From assembly GCA_030760725.1 (NCBI GenBank), contig JASWHV010000002.1, forward strand, positions 58,521,900 to 58,585,899: a stretch of 64,000 bases of DNA, given 5' to 3'. Both the position numbers and the translations under genes were made by a program. The notes below the pieces were generated by a model. That model was not told where the DNA came from and made no database searches. It was given only the letters and a program-made list of their open reading frames with translations. The stretch comes from Neostapfia colusana (taxonomy: Eukaryota > Streptophyta > Magnoliopsida > Poales > Poaceae). This document shows, in pieces, positions 20,701-30,411 of this stretch. Within the stretch, counting starts at the first letter, position 1, and each line of letters opens with the position of its first letter.

Positions 20701-22341
20701 ACTTGGAAGTTTTATTTCTGGACTGTCCAGAAATAATGAGTGAGAACCGTGCACTTCTGAGTTTAAGTGCACGACTCGGAGGACGGTGTCTAAAACAGCG
20801 CCGTGGCGGGTTAACCACGACATCCCTAGGATGACATCGACCTTCTGTCCCTCTAAGATAATGAGAGACGTGGGGTACACTCTACCCGCTAAGCATAATG
20901 GTGCTTTGGAGACCATTACGCTTGCTGAAATCTTCCCACCCGGTGAACAAATTAAATATGGACTATCGGTGGGTAGTATCGGCAAGCTGTGTTTAGCAAT
21001 GAAAGCTTGGCTAATAAAATTATGCGTGGCGCCTGAATCAAATAGTACTATAGCGGGATGCTGGTGGAGTTGGAACATACCCGCAAGGATTGGCTCGCCC
21101 TCCGGCACGTCCTCAATGGCAAGCTGGTGGACAGTGCCGGGCCTAGGGTTTGCCCGCCGCGCATTAGTAGGGTTCCGGGGTTGATTCCTCCCCGGAAACT
21201 GTGGTACCACTCCGCCGCCTTGCCTCTCCGGGCAACTGCTCGCGAAGTGTCCTGGACGACCACACTTGTAACATGTGGCCGCTGCTGGTGGAGTACTCGG
21301 GGGACGAAAGCCCGGCATGCGTTGCGGAGGTGCAAACGCACGCGGCATCGCCCGCTGCTGCTGTTGTTGTTGCGGTGGTGCTGGCAGTGCCGGCCGGAAT
21401 GCCGGTGAAGAATACGGCCGACCGCGGAACGGCATCGACCGCTGTGGTGGCTGCCAGCGCGGACCTGATGGTGGGCGATTCACCATCCGAAACTTCTGAG
21501 AAGGACCGCCTCCTTCTCCGCTGCTCTGCGGCGCGCTTCGCTTTCGCTCTGCCGCCGCCAACTCCTTGCCGGAGTCTTCCTGAACAATCGCAGCATCAAT
21601 TATGTCGTTGAGGCTGCCGCGATTGAACATCGCCAGCTTGTCCTTCAGGAGCGGGTTAAGCCCCTGGTAAAAGTGGTCCCGCCGCTTCTCGTCCGTATCT
21701 GCGTGATACGACGCGTAGAGTGCGAGATCGTTGAACGCTCTGGAGTACTCCAGCGCGTTCCGGCTCCCTTGTTGCAGGTGTAGGAATTCCTGCGTCTTCC
21801 TCTTCATCAAACCGGGCGGTATATGATAGGCCCGGAAGGCCGTCCGAAACTCCGCCCAGGTCATCACTCGGTCGGTGGGTTGTGAAGCACAAAAGTTGGC
21901 CCACCACGCGCTCGCGGATCCTTGGAGCTGCTGGACCGCGAACTGAGTCTTGCGCTGCTCGCTGATTTGGAGCAGCCCGAACTTCATCTCTATGGCGCGG
22001 AGCCAGTTGTCCGCGTCAAGTGGTTCATCCGCCCTTGAGAATACAGGGGGATGAGTCGCCAGGAAGTCGGAGTAGGAGCTCTGTTGGCGCTCCTCGCGAT
22101 CTTGACGTCTCTCTGGGCGAGACGTATTCGCAATTAACGTTTGCAGCAGCTCTGTATGCTGCTGATGTGAACCCGCCATTGCCGCGACAATGTCGGCCAA
22201 TGTAACCGTTGGCAGTGGCGGTGGCGGTGTTTGCTGTTGCTGTTGCTGCTGCTGTCCCGAGGAGTCCTCGGGAGGCGGTTGGGAGGTCTCTCCCCCTTGG
22301 CTAGTACCTCCAACATCAGGGTTGGCACGAGTACGCGTCAT
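17785..22341 (-). CDS. gag-pol: Element B Gag-Pol polyprotein, intact (1518 aa)
   Basis: One uninterrupted frame runs from the ATG at 22341 (MTRTRANPDV); upstream in-frame codons lack an ATG. Domains by residue: Gln/Pro-rich N-terminus with poly-Gln at 30-37, gag core about 100-260, CCHC zinc knuckle C357-C360-H365-C370, aspartic protease D435-S436-G437, reverse transcriptase about 590-780 with F746-I-D-D749, RNase H with D895, E932, D957 and D1000, integrase zinc part H1100-H1107-C1137-C1140, DDE triad D1170, D1231, E1267 (35 residues between the last two), and chromodomain about 1463-1515. Gag and Pol share one frame, as in most plant chromoviruses. All catalytic residues I can check are present. 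Gag packages RNA; Pol copies it and integrates the cDNA. The chromodomain probably steers insertion to heterochromatin. Confidence 0.97.
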   Translation of the reverse strand: MTRTRANPDVGGTSQGGETSQPPPEDSSGQQQQQQQQTPPPPLPTVTLADIVAAMAGSHQQHTELLQTLIANTSRPERRQDREERQQSSYSDFLATHPPVFSRADEPLDADNWLRAIEMKFGLLQISEQRKTQFAVQQLQGSASAWWANFCASQPTDRVMTWAEFRTAFRAYHIPPGLMKRKTQEFLHLQQGSRNALEYSRAFNDLALYASYHADTDEKRRDHFYQGLNPLLKDKLAMFNRGSLNDIIDAAIVQEDSGKELAAAERKRSAPQSSGEGGGPSQKFRMVNRPPSGPRWQPPQRSMPFRGRPYSSPAFRPALPAPPQQQQQQRAMPRAFAPPQRMPGFRPPSTPPAAATCYKCGRPGHFASSCPERQGGGVVPQFPGRNQPRNPTNARRANPRPGTVHQLAIEDVPEGEPILAGMFQLHQHPAIVLFDSGATHNFISQAFIAKHSLPILPTDSPYLICSPGGKISASVMVSKAPLCLAGRVYPTSLIILEGQKVDVILGMSWLTRHGAVLDTVLRVVHLNSEVHGSHSLFLDSPEIKLPSVYQATTIRLEDIPVVREFPDVFPDDLPGMPPDREVEFKIELAPGTMPISRRPYKMAPKELAELKIQLTDLLEKGFIRPSSSPWGCSALFVKKKDETLRLCVDYRPLNAVTIKNKYPLPRIDMLFDQLVEAKVFSKMDLRSGYHQIKIRAEDIPKTAFSTRYGLYEYLVMSFGLTNAPAHFMYLMNSVFMPELDKFVVVFIDDILVYSKSEEDHKKHLRIVLQRLRDHKLYAKFSKCEFWISQVPFLGHIISAEGIAVDPSKITQVLNWKSPRTVHEVRSFLGLAGYYRRFIPNFSKIARPMTELLKKATKYVWSPACEAAFKALVKHLTSAPVLAQPDTTKPFEVYCDASGIGLGCVLMQDRRVVAYGSRQLRNHEQNYPTHDLELAAVVLALKMWRHYLLGNLVHLYTDHKSLKYIFTQKELNMRQRRWLELIKDYEIEIHYHPGKANVVADALSRKSHVNNLTITPLEESEPPLHVIPHGALYNLALIPTIREEIAAAQKNDKGMSHLRRRVDSGELKCFRKDGDGVLWFKDRIVVPRNPELRKRIFDEAHLSKFSIHPGSNKMYQELRSKFWWTRMKRETAKYVSECDTCRQVKADHMRKPGLLQPLGIPAWKWEDVSMDFVVGLPTTLQKHDSVWVIVDRLTKVAHFIPVNTNYNAKKYAELYISRILCLYGVPRTIVSDRGTLFVSRFWEQLHASLGTKLIRSSAYHPQTDGQTERVNQILEDMLRACAIDHGKNWDDHLPLAEFSYNNGYQASIKMAPYEALYGRKCRTPLNWCESGERVTFGIDLVNNAEEKVRLIQVNLKAAQSRQKQYADRRRRPLQFEVGDHVYLRVSPMKGVNRFGVRGKLAPRFIGPFQITERCGSVAYRLKLPEALSGVHDVFHISQLRKCLKLSTTVQLEDIKELQPDLTYREEPVQIIDEKARTTRNRTLWFYKILWSNHSMDEATWESEEFLRTNYPDFFTSHIR

Positions 22342-22353
22342 TCTGAAATTCAA
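22342..22353 (-). other. Acceptor-like site before element B gag
   Basis: The minus strand reads TTGAATTTCAG, one base before the gag ATG. A (9776-9787) and F (50260-50271) are the same. C and D also have CAG directly before gag. A spliced gag mRNA is inferred, not shown. Confidence 0.4.
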
Positions 22354-22613
22354 CACAGCAGCAATTAGCACATGTCTTACTCAAAATTCCATAAACAGCA
22401 GTAAGTATTGAAGCGACGCATGACTAACTTGCACAACATTCACATATATTGATAAAGCATAAACTTTATACAAGATACATTATTCTCGGACCTCCGAGAA
22501 GTCGTGCTCATGCCGTCACTACCTATACATACGCTACTGTCTACACGACATGTCACCGATTACAAAAGTTGGGTTACGCTACCCTAGCTGCCCTACTTGG
22601 CAACCGTAACCCC

Positions 22614-23558
22614 CTACTCGGAGTAGAACTCGACCTCCTGTGGGTCGTCCTCCTCCGGTACCTCTGCTGGTGGCTCGGGGTCTACCACCTCTTCTCCCAT
22701 TCCAGGTTCTCCCATGGCTGGAAGACCCAAGACTACCGGTACGCCCAATACCGGGGGCACGAGGTCCTGCAATGCATGCACCTCGTCCATAGCTTGGTTG
22801 TAGTCCTCTTCCCAGCCTTGTCCTTCCTCAATAGCGTCGTCCCGCTCTTGAGCAAGGTCCTCATTCTGCTGGGTTAGGGTCTGCACCAGCTCTTGCAACG
22901 CCGCAATGTCAACACGGCTCTTCTTCTTTGCCTTCTTCAGACGACACAACTGATTGTGTTGTTCATTCAGTCGCTTGATCGTCGGAAGGAGCACATTGCG
23001 GAGTGCACTGTGAGCACTCTCAAAATGATCTCCACGGCTTGTGCTCTCCTTGAGCTTGGTGGCGAGATGCTCCGTATGAACAGCTTGGCTGTCCATCACA
23101 GCGTTTCCCGCCCTCATTTGGAGGCTGAGATTTGCCTCCGCGGGGTTGTACCTTGGGCAACTCGGGTTTGTTGCCTCTAGGTACCTCTCTTCCCACACAT
23201 GCTGAGCTCGTCCCTCCACCGGAACGAGTGCATATGGAGTGCCCTCCATAGCCTGCACGTGTAGTTGGCAGAAACGTGACATAGTGTCACGGGCTGCCAC
23301 TTGCCACATCCCTTCCGGTTGTCTTCCTCTCACCGTGACGGTGAATGGCACCCAACCGGGTGGCGTAGGCCCTGCAGGAACCTCGACATGGATCGTCCAC
23401 GTCTTGTTCCCCTCTTCGCCTTCTTCCTTGGCGAAGTATTGCGGCATCTGGTTGTACCCGAAATATTGGAGCATTAGGCACAATGCTCCCGGGTAGCCGC
23501 TACGGTCAGAGCAGTGGGAAACTACCCACCCGTTCTCCAACCGTTTATCTGCTGCCAT
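22614..23558 (-). CDS. Element B pre-gag ORF, coiled-coil protein (314 aa)
   Basis: It is intact from the ATG at 23558 (MAADKRLENGW) to a TAG after VEFYSE. Residues 1-150 form a mixed domain with Trp- and Pro-rich motifs (TWTIHVEVPAGP, DTMSRFCQLHV, VEGRAQHVWEERY) that I cannot assign to a known family. Residues about 187-265 look like a long coiled coil with a basic KKAKKKSR patch (208-215). The tail (from about 270) is Pro- and Glu-rich. It lies in sense orientation between leader and gag, 272 bases before the gag start, and is preceded by TTTTTACAG, an acceptor-like site. The intact copy in F (50532-51476) is the same length. Extra pre-gag ORFs are known in some rice gypsy elements, as I recall, but their function is not established. 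It could be a nucleic-acid-binding or assembly factor; that is a guess. Confidence 0.88.
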   Translation of the reverse strand: MAADKRLENGWVVSHCSDRSGYPGALCLMLQYFGYNQMPQYFAKEEGEEGNKTWTIHVEVPAGPTPPGWVPFTVTVRGRQPEGMWQVAARDTMSRFCQLHVQAMEGTPYALVPVEGRAQHVWEERYLEATNPSCPRYNPAEANLSLQMRAGNAVMDSQAVHTEHLATKLKESTSRGDHFESAHSALRNVLLPTIKRLNEQHNQLCRLKKAKKKSRVDIAALQELVQTLTQQNEDLAQERDDAIEEGQGWEEDYNQAMDEVHALQDLVPPVLGVPVVLGLPAMGEPGMGEEVVDPEPPAEVPEEDDPQEVEFYSE

Positions 23559-25041
23559 CTGTAAAAATATATTTGAGAAATGTCAAATATTTATTTAAAC
23601 AGTAAACCATTGAGTTATAACATAAGATATGTCATTGAACCCTTAACACTTGGAAACATAGTTCAAATTTTTAAACAAATTTGACTGCTGATCTGCTGTT
23701 CCCATGACAGCCCTGACCAGTTTCCATATCAATCTGATTTAGGCCAGGTTAAAAGCAAAATCAGTCCTGGAGCTCAACATCAAAGTTACAGTTAACTTCA
23801 ATAGCTTTCCAGAAAGTATTTGGTTGGCCTAAGATCTGCTCTGGTTCAAAAGTTATGAGATGTCAAAGTTAACAGAATTTCTGGAAACAATTGGACAGCA
23901 CCTCCCTGCCTTAGGTACTGATTTGATCCAAGAATCCCAGTTAATTCTGTTCCTAATCTGACAAAACTTTCTGTTACAAAGTTGTAACCCATCTCATAAT
24001 CTTTCCAGAACTACCTCATTTCCTATTTTTGGATTTTTAAGCAGGAAGTTATGCTTAATTTACAGAGAGTTTACAGAGAGTCTTTGCTCTGTCCTGTTTT
24101 CTGGACAGTTTCAACTCTACTGCATTTTTCGAGTGGTTAAGGGACGAAACACCTCTGGAACTCAACAGAAAAGTTGTAAAGCTCCTCCAAAGCTTTCCAG
24201 AAATGTATCATACGACCCCAACCTCGAAAGAACTCAACCTCTAACCTCTGATTACTTCAGCCTTGATTTAGCTGAAAACAGAGTGCTCTGTCCTTAACAT
24301 CCTATAAGTTGAAAACTTGTTAGCTTTGAATATCCTGTTCAAGGGAAGGAGTTACATCAAGTTTTACTACTTTGGATCAAAACCTTCAAATTTTTAAATG
24401 AAGTTGTTCATTTAGTTGGGTGTGACGTCGATGCGTCACCAGATCATGTCGGTACTACGTCCTCACAAAGAAAAACCTATACCGGACTTAGCCGGCTTCG
24501 TTAGTTTAGTGGCACTACTCGTCACTCGCACACGGATGCTACACGTCTACCGTTTCGTGGTAAGGCTACCTGCAGAAATTCAACCAATCATCAGACTCGG
24601 CTGCACACCGAGCCCGGAATCCATACAGTTGGTACATCCGGCCGTCATCACTCGCCCGGATGTTCTCAAGCCAAACACGCCCTGAGTTACGTGTTCACGT
24701 TTCAGACCACGTGACGGGGTCTCCCATGTTGCACCACGCACGCCAGGGACAGACGTTGCTCGAATACCCCAAACGACATGAAGAGTCGTAGAGGATATCA
24801 AAGCGGGTCGGGTTACCTGCCACCCGTGGGGCTCCACCCTTCAGCTTGTGCGCACTGGTGGACAGCGCTTACGTGCACCCCCCAAGACATGAACGTCCCG
24901 AGATGCACGATTTTCCGACATAACAAATAAGTTAATAAGCCACTTTCTATATACTAATAACATCCTTATACGGGCTACTAACTCGTTCCTCACTGGATTT
25001 TTGAAAAAGAAGACCTTTGTACTGTGTTAAACCTCAAGCGA
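23559..25041 (-). other. Element B untranslated leader between PBS and pre-gag ORF
   Basis: About 1.5 kb without a supported ORF. The part near 23650-24300 consists of loosely repeated phrases around CTTTCCAGAAA and AAAGTTGTAA, also found in the leader of C. The part near 24400-24900 is richer in GC. Immediately before the ORF the minus strand reads ATATTTTTACAG then ATG, which looks like an intron end. Confidence 0.6.
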
Positions 25042-25053
25042 GCTCTGATACCA
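25042..25053 (-). other. Element B primer binding site (initiator tRNA-Met)
   Basis: The minus strand reads TGGTATCAGAGC, three bases from the 5' LTR end at 25057. Confidence 0.95.
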
Positions 25054-25056
25054 CGC

Positions 25057-28000
25057 TGACACGACCCCACTGGTCCTGTCGAGCCAGGATCACGCTGAGG
25101 GGTGCTGCGTTGCACAGCACCGTATAACACACGTCAAAGGTACAAAGCGGAAGCGGAAGCTTTATTACATAAACAAGTTTATTAACATGTTTACATCAAA
25201 ATAAGTTTAGTCCACACTCGCGGGCGTAGACTAAGCATCAAGTGCACGTTCAGCCCTCGAACGTGTCCTTGCTAGCACACACGCACACTAACTCTGCGGC
25301 GGGCACGACTCCCATTCGACGGGGTTCCCCTCCTGGGGTTCCGTCTCCTCTTCGGGAGTCCCTTCCTCATAGAACCCTGCAAAAGCTTCAAACACAAGCA
25401 GTGAGCACGAAGGCTCAGCAAGTCTGACCCGTCTCACCTAAACATGGAACTTCTACATGAGGGTAATGGGTTGCATGAGGTAAAAATCATTTGCAAGGAC
25501 TCGCCTAATTAGTAGAACCTTACTTTCAAGTTTTAGCAGCAGGTTGTGGAGAACTTTATGCTAAGGCACATGAGAGAGCCGCAATCAAACAAGAAACGCA
25601 TTTCTCTCATGTACTTTGCCCAAAGTTGAAAAGAACTTTAGTTAGCACTAAGCTACAACATATCATTAACAATCAATATCCAACTTTCAATCAGCAACAT
25701 TTTAACATGTAACTAGCCTGTTCTTTCTACGTCACGGTACAGTGAACAAGTGGTACTCACTGACCGCGAGGGACGGCGATTATAATCGATTTACACCTGC
25801 AGGGTTACCCGAATAACCCGTCACGTACGCCCGTACTCGATGTTGCCTACAACAACCATCACGGACGCCGTACGCGACTACCTTTCACCCGTTAGCCAAA
25901 TATTGAACCGGTCCCATCGTCCCGAGCAAGAGGTCCCTGCACGCGCATCTCTGTGCCGCCAGCTGATTTACACCTCGAGCTCTCAACCTACCCTCTGAAC
26001 GACGGGCAATGCCTCAACACCCAGCTACCCGAGTTACATCAGTTTCCCGGTTCCCATATAGCCGGTAGGTCTTCGGTACTGTTCTAGCTTGTTCAACAGG
26101 CCCGCACACGGCTCGGTCCTCAATCGACACAAGCGGAGCTACAGCACACAGGCCCCAAAGTCCTGCTGCCCTTACTCTCCGCTCGGTCTCATTTTCTTGC
26201 CATGTGTTTCATGTGCTATCTCTACCCGAGCAATGTGCCTCTAGCCTATTCTCGCGAGTAGTTCCAACTACTCGACTTGTACCGAATCCTACTCTATCCT
26301 AGCAATGCAGTGGCTAACGAGGTTTTCAATCCTAAACCCAACCCATGGTTTTCTTGGCTGTGCAGTTGGGTTTCCAATCAAGACTCTAATGCAACGAACA
26401 AAGGGAAACAAGTATGTGCTCAAAACAATAAAATTTGTAAAAAGGTTAATGCAAACCGGGGCTTGCCTTGCTGCTCTTGGTCGTAGGCTAGCTGTTCCTC
26501 CGGAGTAACGAAGTCTAGGACTTCGGGTTCCTCCTCGACCTTAGCGACTACATGATAAGAACAATGTATGTATTAATTAAATGCCTTTGTATTAACTTTG
26601 AAGTTGTGAAGTCTATAACCCTTACTAGACAGACCTAATGACTGTGAAACTTTTACTGTGGCTTGGTTACAACCTAAACAAAGACTTGGTCAAGTTTTAG
26701 TTGCAGCAAAGCTCATTTGAGCCCTCCACAAATAATTATGTCCTTGACCTTAATTGGAACCCTTAGGGTGTTCTAGGGATTTTCATGAGACAAACTATGA
26801 CTTTCTGAAAACTAGATTTTCAGAGGGTCCTAATGGAGTTGGTCTCACTTAATTTGGAAGTCTCTAACTAAAGATATGAGCTAAACAATTTCAGAGAAAA
26901 TCCTGAAAATGTTTCTGAACATTTTCTATTTTCTCTGGAACAGTTTTACTAATCACACCATTAGGTGGACTAAATGAGCTCAAATGGATCTGAAATTTTT
27001 ATGGTAGCTCAATGATATTTTGGTGAACATCTCAGCAAAATTTCAGGATTTTCCGCCAAAGGATTCTCCAGTTAAAATTCCTAACAGTTTAAACATTAAG
27101 GAATTAATTCTGGAGAATTAGGGAATTTCATGAAGTGAAACTTGATTTTCTGGAAAGTACTCAGAGAGCTGAATCCAGCAAAATTTGGTTCACTCAATTT
27201 GGAGCTTTCTAGCCAAAGTTATAAGGATTTGAAGTTTGAAGGAAATCTGAAAATCGGGGAAAAGTTTAAACTCGCGCGTGGGCCCAGGGGACACGCGTCG
27301 CACGCCGAAGCGACAGCACACCGCGGCCCACAAGGCTTTTGCGCGCCAGCACACCCGATCCCGGCCGCAGCCGGATCCCGATTCAAAATATCGGCCGCTG
27401 ACAGCTGGGGTCCACCCCCTTCTTCAACCTCGCGACACCCGCGCTCCGCCGCCGAGGGACCTCGCCGGAGAGCTCGCCGCTGGCTGCTGTACCGCTCCAA
27501 ACTTCTTGATTCTTGCCGCCCCTGCCTACTTTTACTTGGGGAACATGATCCGAGGGTCAGCTGCTCATGACAACGGCCGGAGCATGGTCGGCGACGAGCC
27601 GCCATATCGGAACGACTTCGGCCATGTCGGCTGATGCCCCTAGTGCCTCAGCTACTTGAGAAACCGGTCGGGGAGCATCAGTGGACCTCAGAGAAGGTTG
27701 ACATGAACTCGGGGCAGCTCGGGGAAGGCCCGAAATAGGTCCTCACCGTGCGCCCGATACCCCCCGTTCGTTCCGCCATTAGTAGACCTTGAATTACGCC
27801 GGGCACAGAGGTTCTCCGGCCCAGAGTTGTGAAGGCAACTTGTGCGTCACCGTGTCTAGCTCGTGTGGGAGTGGCCTGAGGCCCTCTAATCCTTTCTAGA
27901 GCACGAATTAAACAGAATCGTACCCGAAGGTCGTTCTGCACACAGAAAGGGGAGAAGTGGAAATTCGCCGCCGGTGAGCAACCACTCGAGCTGTGGCTCG

Positions 28001-29100
28001 GAGATGAGCAGCACCGGTCACCTGCGCGTCCAAGGGTGTCTTGGCTCGGGCGTGACAACGCCCAGGTTGGGCTGTCCACGAGAGCCCGAGGTGCGGCGGT
28101 TTTCAGTTCCGAGTTTGATCTTTCGGCACAGCCGATATCACTCGGTTTCAATCGATTTCTATCAATGGGAAGGATGGAGGATGGTTGCTAGTACCTTGCT
28201 GGGACCTTGGAATGGAAAGAGGGGGCTGCGATCGGCTTGATCAAGCAGGAACTCGAGCGGCGGCGATGGCAGTGGGAAAAGCAGTCGCGCACGTCGGTAG
28301 CTCGGGGAAATGGTGACTGAAGCACGCCGGGGAGGGAATAAATAGCCCGGCCGGCTGGTCTCCGGCTTGGGGCACGCAGCAGGAGCTGGCGCCGGCTGCC
28401 CCCTTCGGTGGCGCGCGCGCACAGCTGCCGGGAACCGACTGAACTGTGGTTCAGTCGGTTTGCTTTGAGGCAGAGGCTGACATGTGGGTCCCACTTCTCT
28501 TTTAACCTCTGAAATTTATTCCTAACAGCTGTGGTAAACAGTGAACCCTATTCTACCCTTGGCAATTCAAATTATTCACCCAAGAGCCATTTGAATTGAT
28601 CAAAGTTCAAATGAGGTTTGGTTTGAATGAATTTCAGCACAAGTGCAGTTTGAAATTCAAATAAAGTTTGAATTTCTCCCCCTTAGCTCATGTCAAGATC
28701 AACTCCAAATGGAGTGAAAATTGGTGTGTGAGCTCACAAAAATGTGCTGAGCAAGAATATGCCTTCCACTTTTACATTCAGTGGGTGAAAACAGTTTGAA
28801 TTTGAATATGGTTTCAAACTGCCCTTTTCCTAACTATACCCAAAATGACCTCAAAAAGGTTTTGAATTTGGGTGGAACTTGGCATGGACATCCTTAGCAA
28901 AGTGTAGGAGTCTTCATATGTCCAGCCCATCTATATCACATGTGGGAAGTACCACTTTTGCAATGTGTGAGTTTGTTCCCTAATGAGCATGTTGATAATT
29001 GTTACTTGCTCTTTATTTGTGTTCATCATTCTTCCTCAAATGAGGTGTGTGGTGTGGTGATGAACACTGCAAATGAGTGTCAAAAACTGAGGCCCTTACA
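25057..29100 (-). repeat. Element B 5' LTR (4044 bp)
   Basis: A direct copy of 13673-17716. Differences seen by eye: 13863/25247, one in the AATTTCAGG phrase near 15654/27038 and one in the GGGGAAAAGTGG phrase near 16570/27954. It carries the same hairpin (28433-28460), TCP-like palindrome (28484-28494) and acidic-ORF exons. Confidence 0.96.
25288..26547 (-). pseudogene. LTR-embedded acidic ORF, element B 5' LTR copy (start codon lost)
   Basis: Exon 1 is 26467-26547 and exon 2 is 25288-25376, as in the 3' LTR copy: unbroken acidic exons, GC donor, TTTTGCAG acceptor, phase 1, no ATG at the place where A, C and F have one. This is the copy that would lie in the 5' part of the genomic transcript. 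Confidence 0.5.
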
Positions 29101-29105
29101 ATCAC
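29101..29105 (+). repeat. Target-site duplication of element B, right copy
   Basis: ATCAC, identical to 13668-13672. Removing B with one copy restores the pol frame of A across the junction (NWDDH then MPLAEFSYNNGYQ). Confidence 0.97.
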
Positions 29106-29724
29106 ATGCCGTTAGCCGAGTTCTCGTACAACAATGGGTACCAAGCCAGCATCAAGATGGCGCCTTATGAGCAGCTATACGGGAGGAAATGCCGCACACC
29201 ACTGAATTGGTGTGAGTCTAGCGAAAGGGTCACCTTCGGTATTGACCTTGTCAACAACGCGGAAGAAAAGGTTCGACTGATTCAAGCGAACTTAAAGCCG
29301 CCCATTGCAGTTCAAAGTCGGGGATCACGTATACCTACCTGTGTCTCCAATGAAGGGCGTAAACAGATTTGGGGTGAGAGGAAAGTTGGCACCTTGATTT
29401 ATCGGTCCATTCCAGATTACCAAAAGACGTGGATCAGAAGCACTTTCCGGTGTGCACGACGTCTTTCACATTTCCCAGCTGAGGAAGTGTCTTAAGCTAT
29501 CAACTACCGTTCAGCTGGAGGACATTGAAGAACTGAAATCGGATCTCACCTATCGGGAGGAACCGGTTCAGATCATTGATGAGAAGGCCCGAACCACACG
29601 CAAACGTACGTTGTGGTTCTACAAAGTTCTATGGAGTAATCACTCCGTGGACGAAGCGACATGGGAGAGCGAAGGATTCCTTCGCGCTAACTACCCCGAC
29701 TTTTTCACGTCGCATATCCGGTAA
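29101..29724 (+). pseudogene. pol: Element A pol, integrase C-part and chromodomain (broken)
   Basis: It resumes the A integrase after B (MPLAEFSYNNGYQASIKMAP, YGRKCRTPLNWCE). Compared with B, about 40 bases are missing near 29297-29303 (the AAQSRQKQYADRRR part) and about 24 near 29430, with frame changes. The C-terminal end is open again from about 29452: VFHISQLRKCLKLST, then a chromodomain (EEPVQIIDEKARTT, LWSNHSVDEATWESE) and the stop at 29722-29724. Together with the TGA at 11588 this shows A is defective apart from the insertions. Confidence 0.93.
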
Positions 29725-29775
29725 CTTTTCACCGTCCTCTCTCTCATTTTCACCTTGTCATCTCGGGACGAGATT

Positions 29776-29792
29776 CTTTTAAGGGGGAGGAA
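29776..29792 (+). other. Element A polypurine tract
   Basis: CTTTTAAGGGGGAGGAA directly precedes the 3' LTR start (TGTAAAGG at 29793). Confidence 0.93.
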
Positions 29793-30400
29793 TGTAAAGG
29801 CCTCAGTTTTCGACACATTCAAAGTGTTCATCACCACACACACACACCTCATTTGAAGATAGTTGATGAACACATTTGAAGAGCAAGTGACCATTATCAA
29901 CATGCTCATTAGAGAATAAACTCACAAAATGCAAAAGTGGTATTTCCCACATACATCATATAGGGACTGGACATTTGGAAAACTCCTACACATTGATAGG
30001 AATGTCCATGACAAGTTTCACCCAAATTCAAAACCTTTTTTGAGGTCATTTTGGGTATAGCTAGAAAGAGGGTAGTTTGAACTCAAATTCAAATTCAAAC
30101 TGTTTTTACCCCATGAATTCAAAAGTGGGAGGCATATTCTTACTCAGCACATTTTTGTGAGCTCACACACCAATTTTCACTCCATTTGGAGTTGAGCTTG
30201 ACATGAGCTACGTGGAGCAAATTCGAACTTTATTTGAATTTCAAACTGAACATGTGCTGAAATTTATTCAAACCAAGCCCAATTTGAATTCTAACCATTT
30301 CAAATGGCTAAAGGGTAGATAATTCAAATCACCATGGGCTTTGTGGGAACTACTGTTTACAACAGTGAATTGAAGTTAAGTTCATGGGTTAAAATTGAGA

Positions 30401-30411
30401 GTGGGACCCAC
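30401..30411. promoter_or_regulatory. TCP-like palindrome in element A LTR
   Basis: GTGGGACCCAC followed by ATGTCA, 608 bases from the LTR start, the same spacing as in B and G. Confidence 0.5.

Larger units (their letters stand above)
13673..29100 (-). mobile_element. Element B: complete, young Ty3/gypsy Tekay-type retrotransposon (15,428 bp)
   Basis: Order on the minus strand: 5' LTR (25057-29100), PBS (25042-25053), leader, pre-gag ORF (22614-23558), gag-pol (17785-22341), polypurine tract (17717-17734), 3' LTR (13673-17716). Both LTRs are 4044 bp, TG to CA, in constant register (offset 11,384). By eye I found only three differences between them. The element is flanked by perfect ATCAC copies and both ORFs are open, so it looks structurally autonomous and recently inserted. 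The chromodomain at the end of integrase places it among chromoviruses; residue motifs fit the Tekay/Del clade. Confidence 0.96.

Noticed and set aside
22342..22371. Ten extra residues before Met in the B, A and F gag frames
   Set aside because: They begin at GTG or other non-ATG codons. The ATG at MTRTRANP or MTHTRANP aligns in all copies and with MVRTRSTQ of C.
24416..24840. Possible gene in the GC-richer part of the B leader (also 52330-52760 in F)
   Set aside because: ORFs are short, on both strands, and differ in frame integrity between B and F; no domain is seen.
29836..29847. CA microsatellites (also 39190-39203)
   Set aside because: Short runs at the same place of the LTR U3 in several copies; ordinary slippage.
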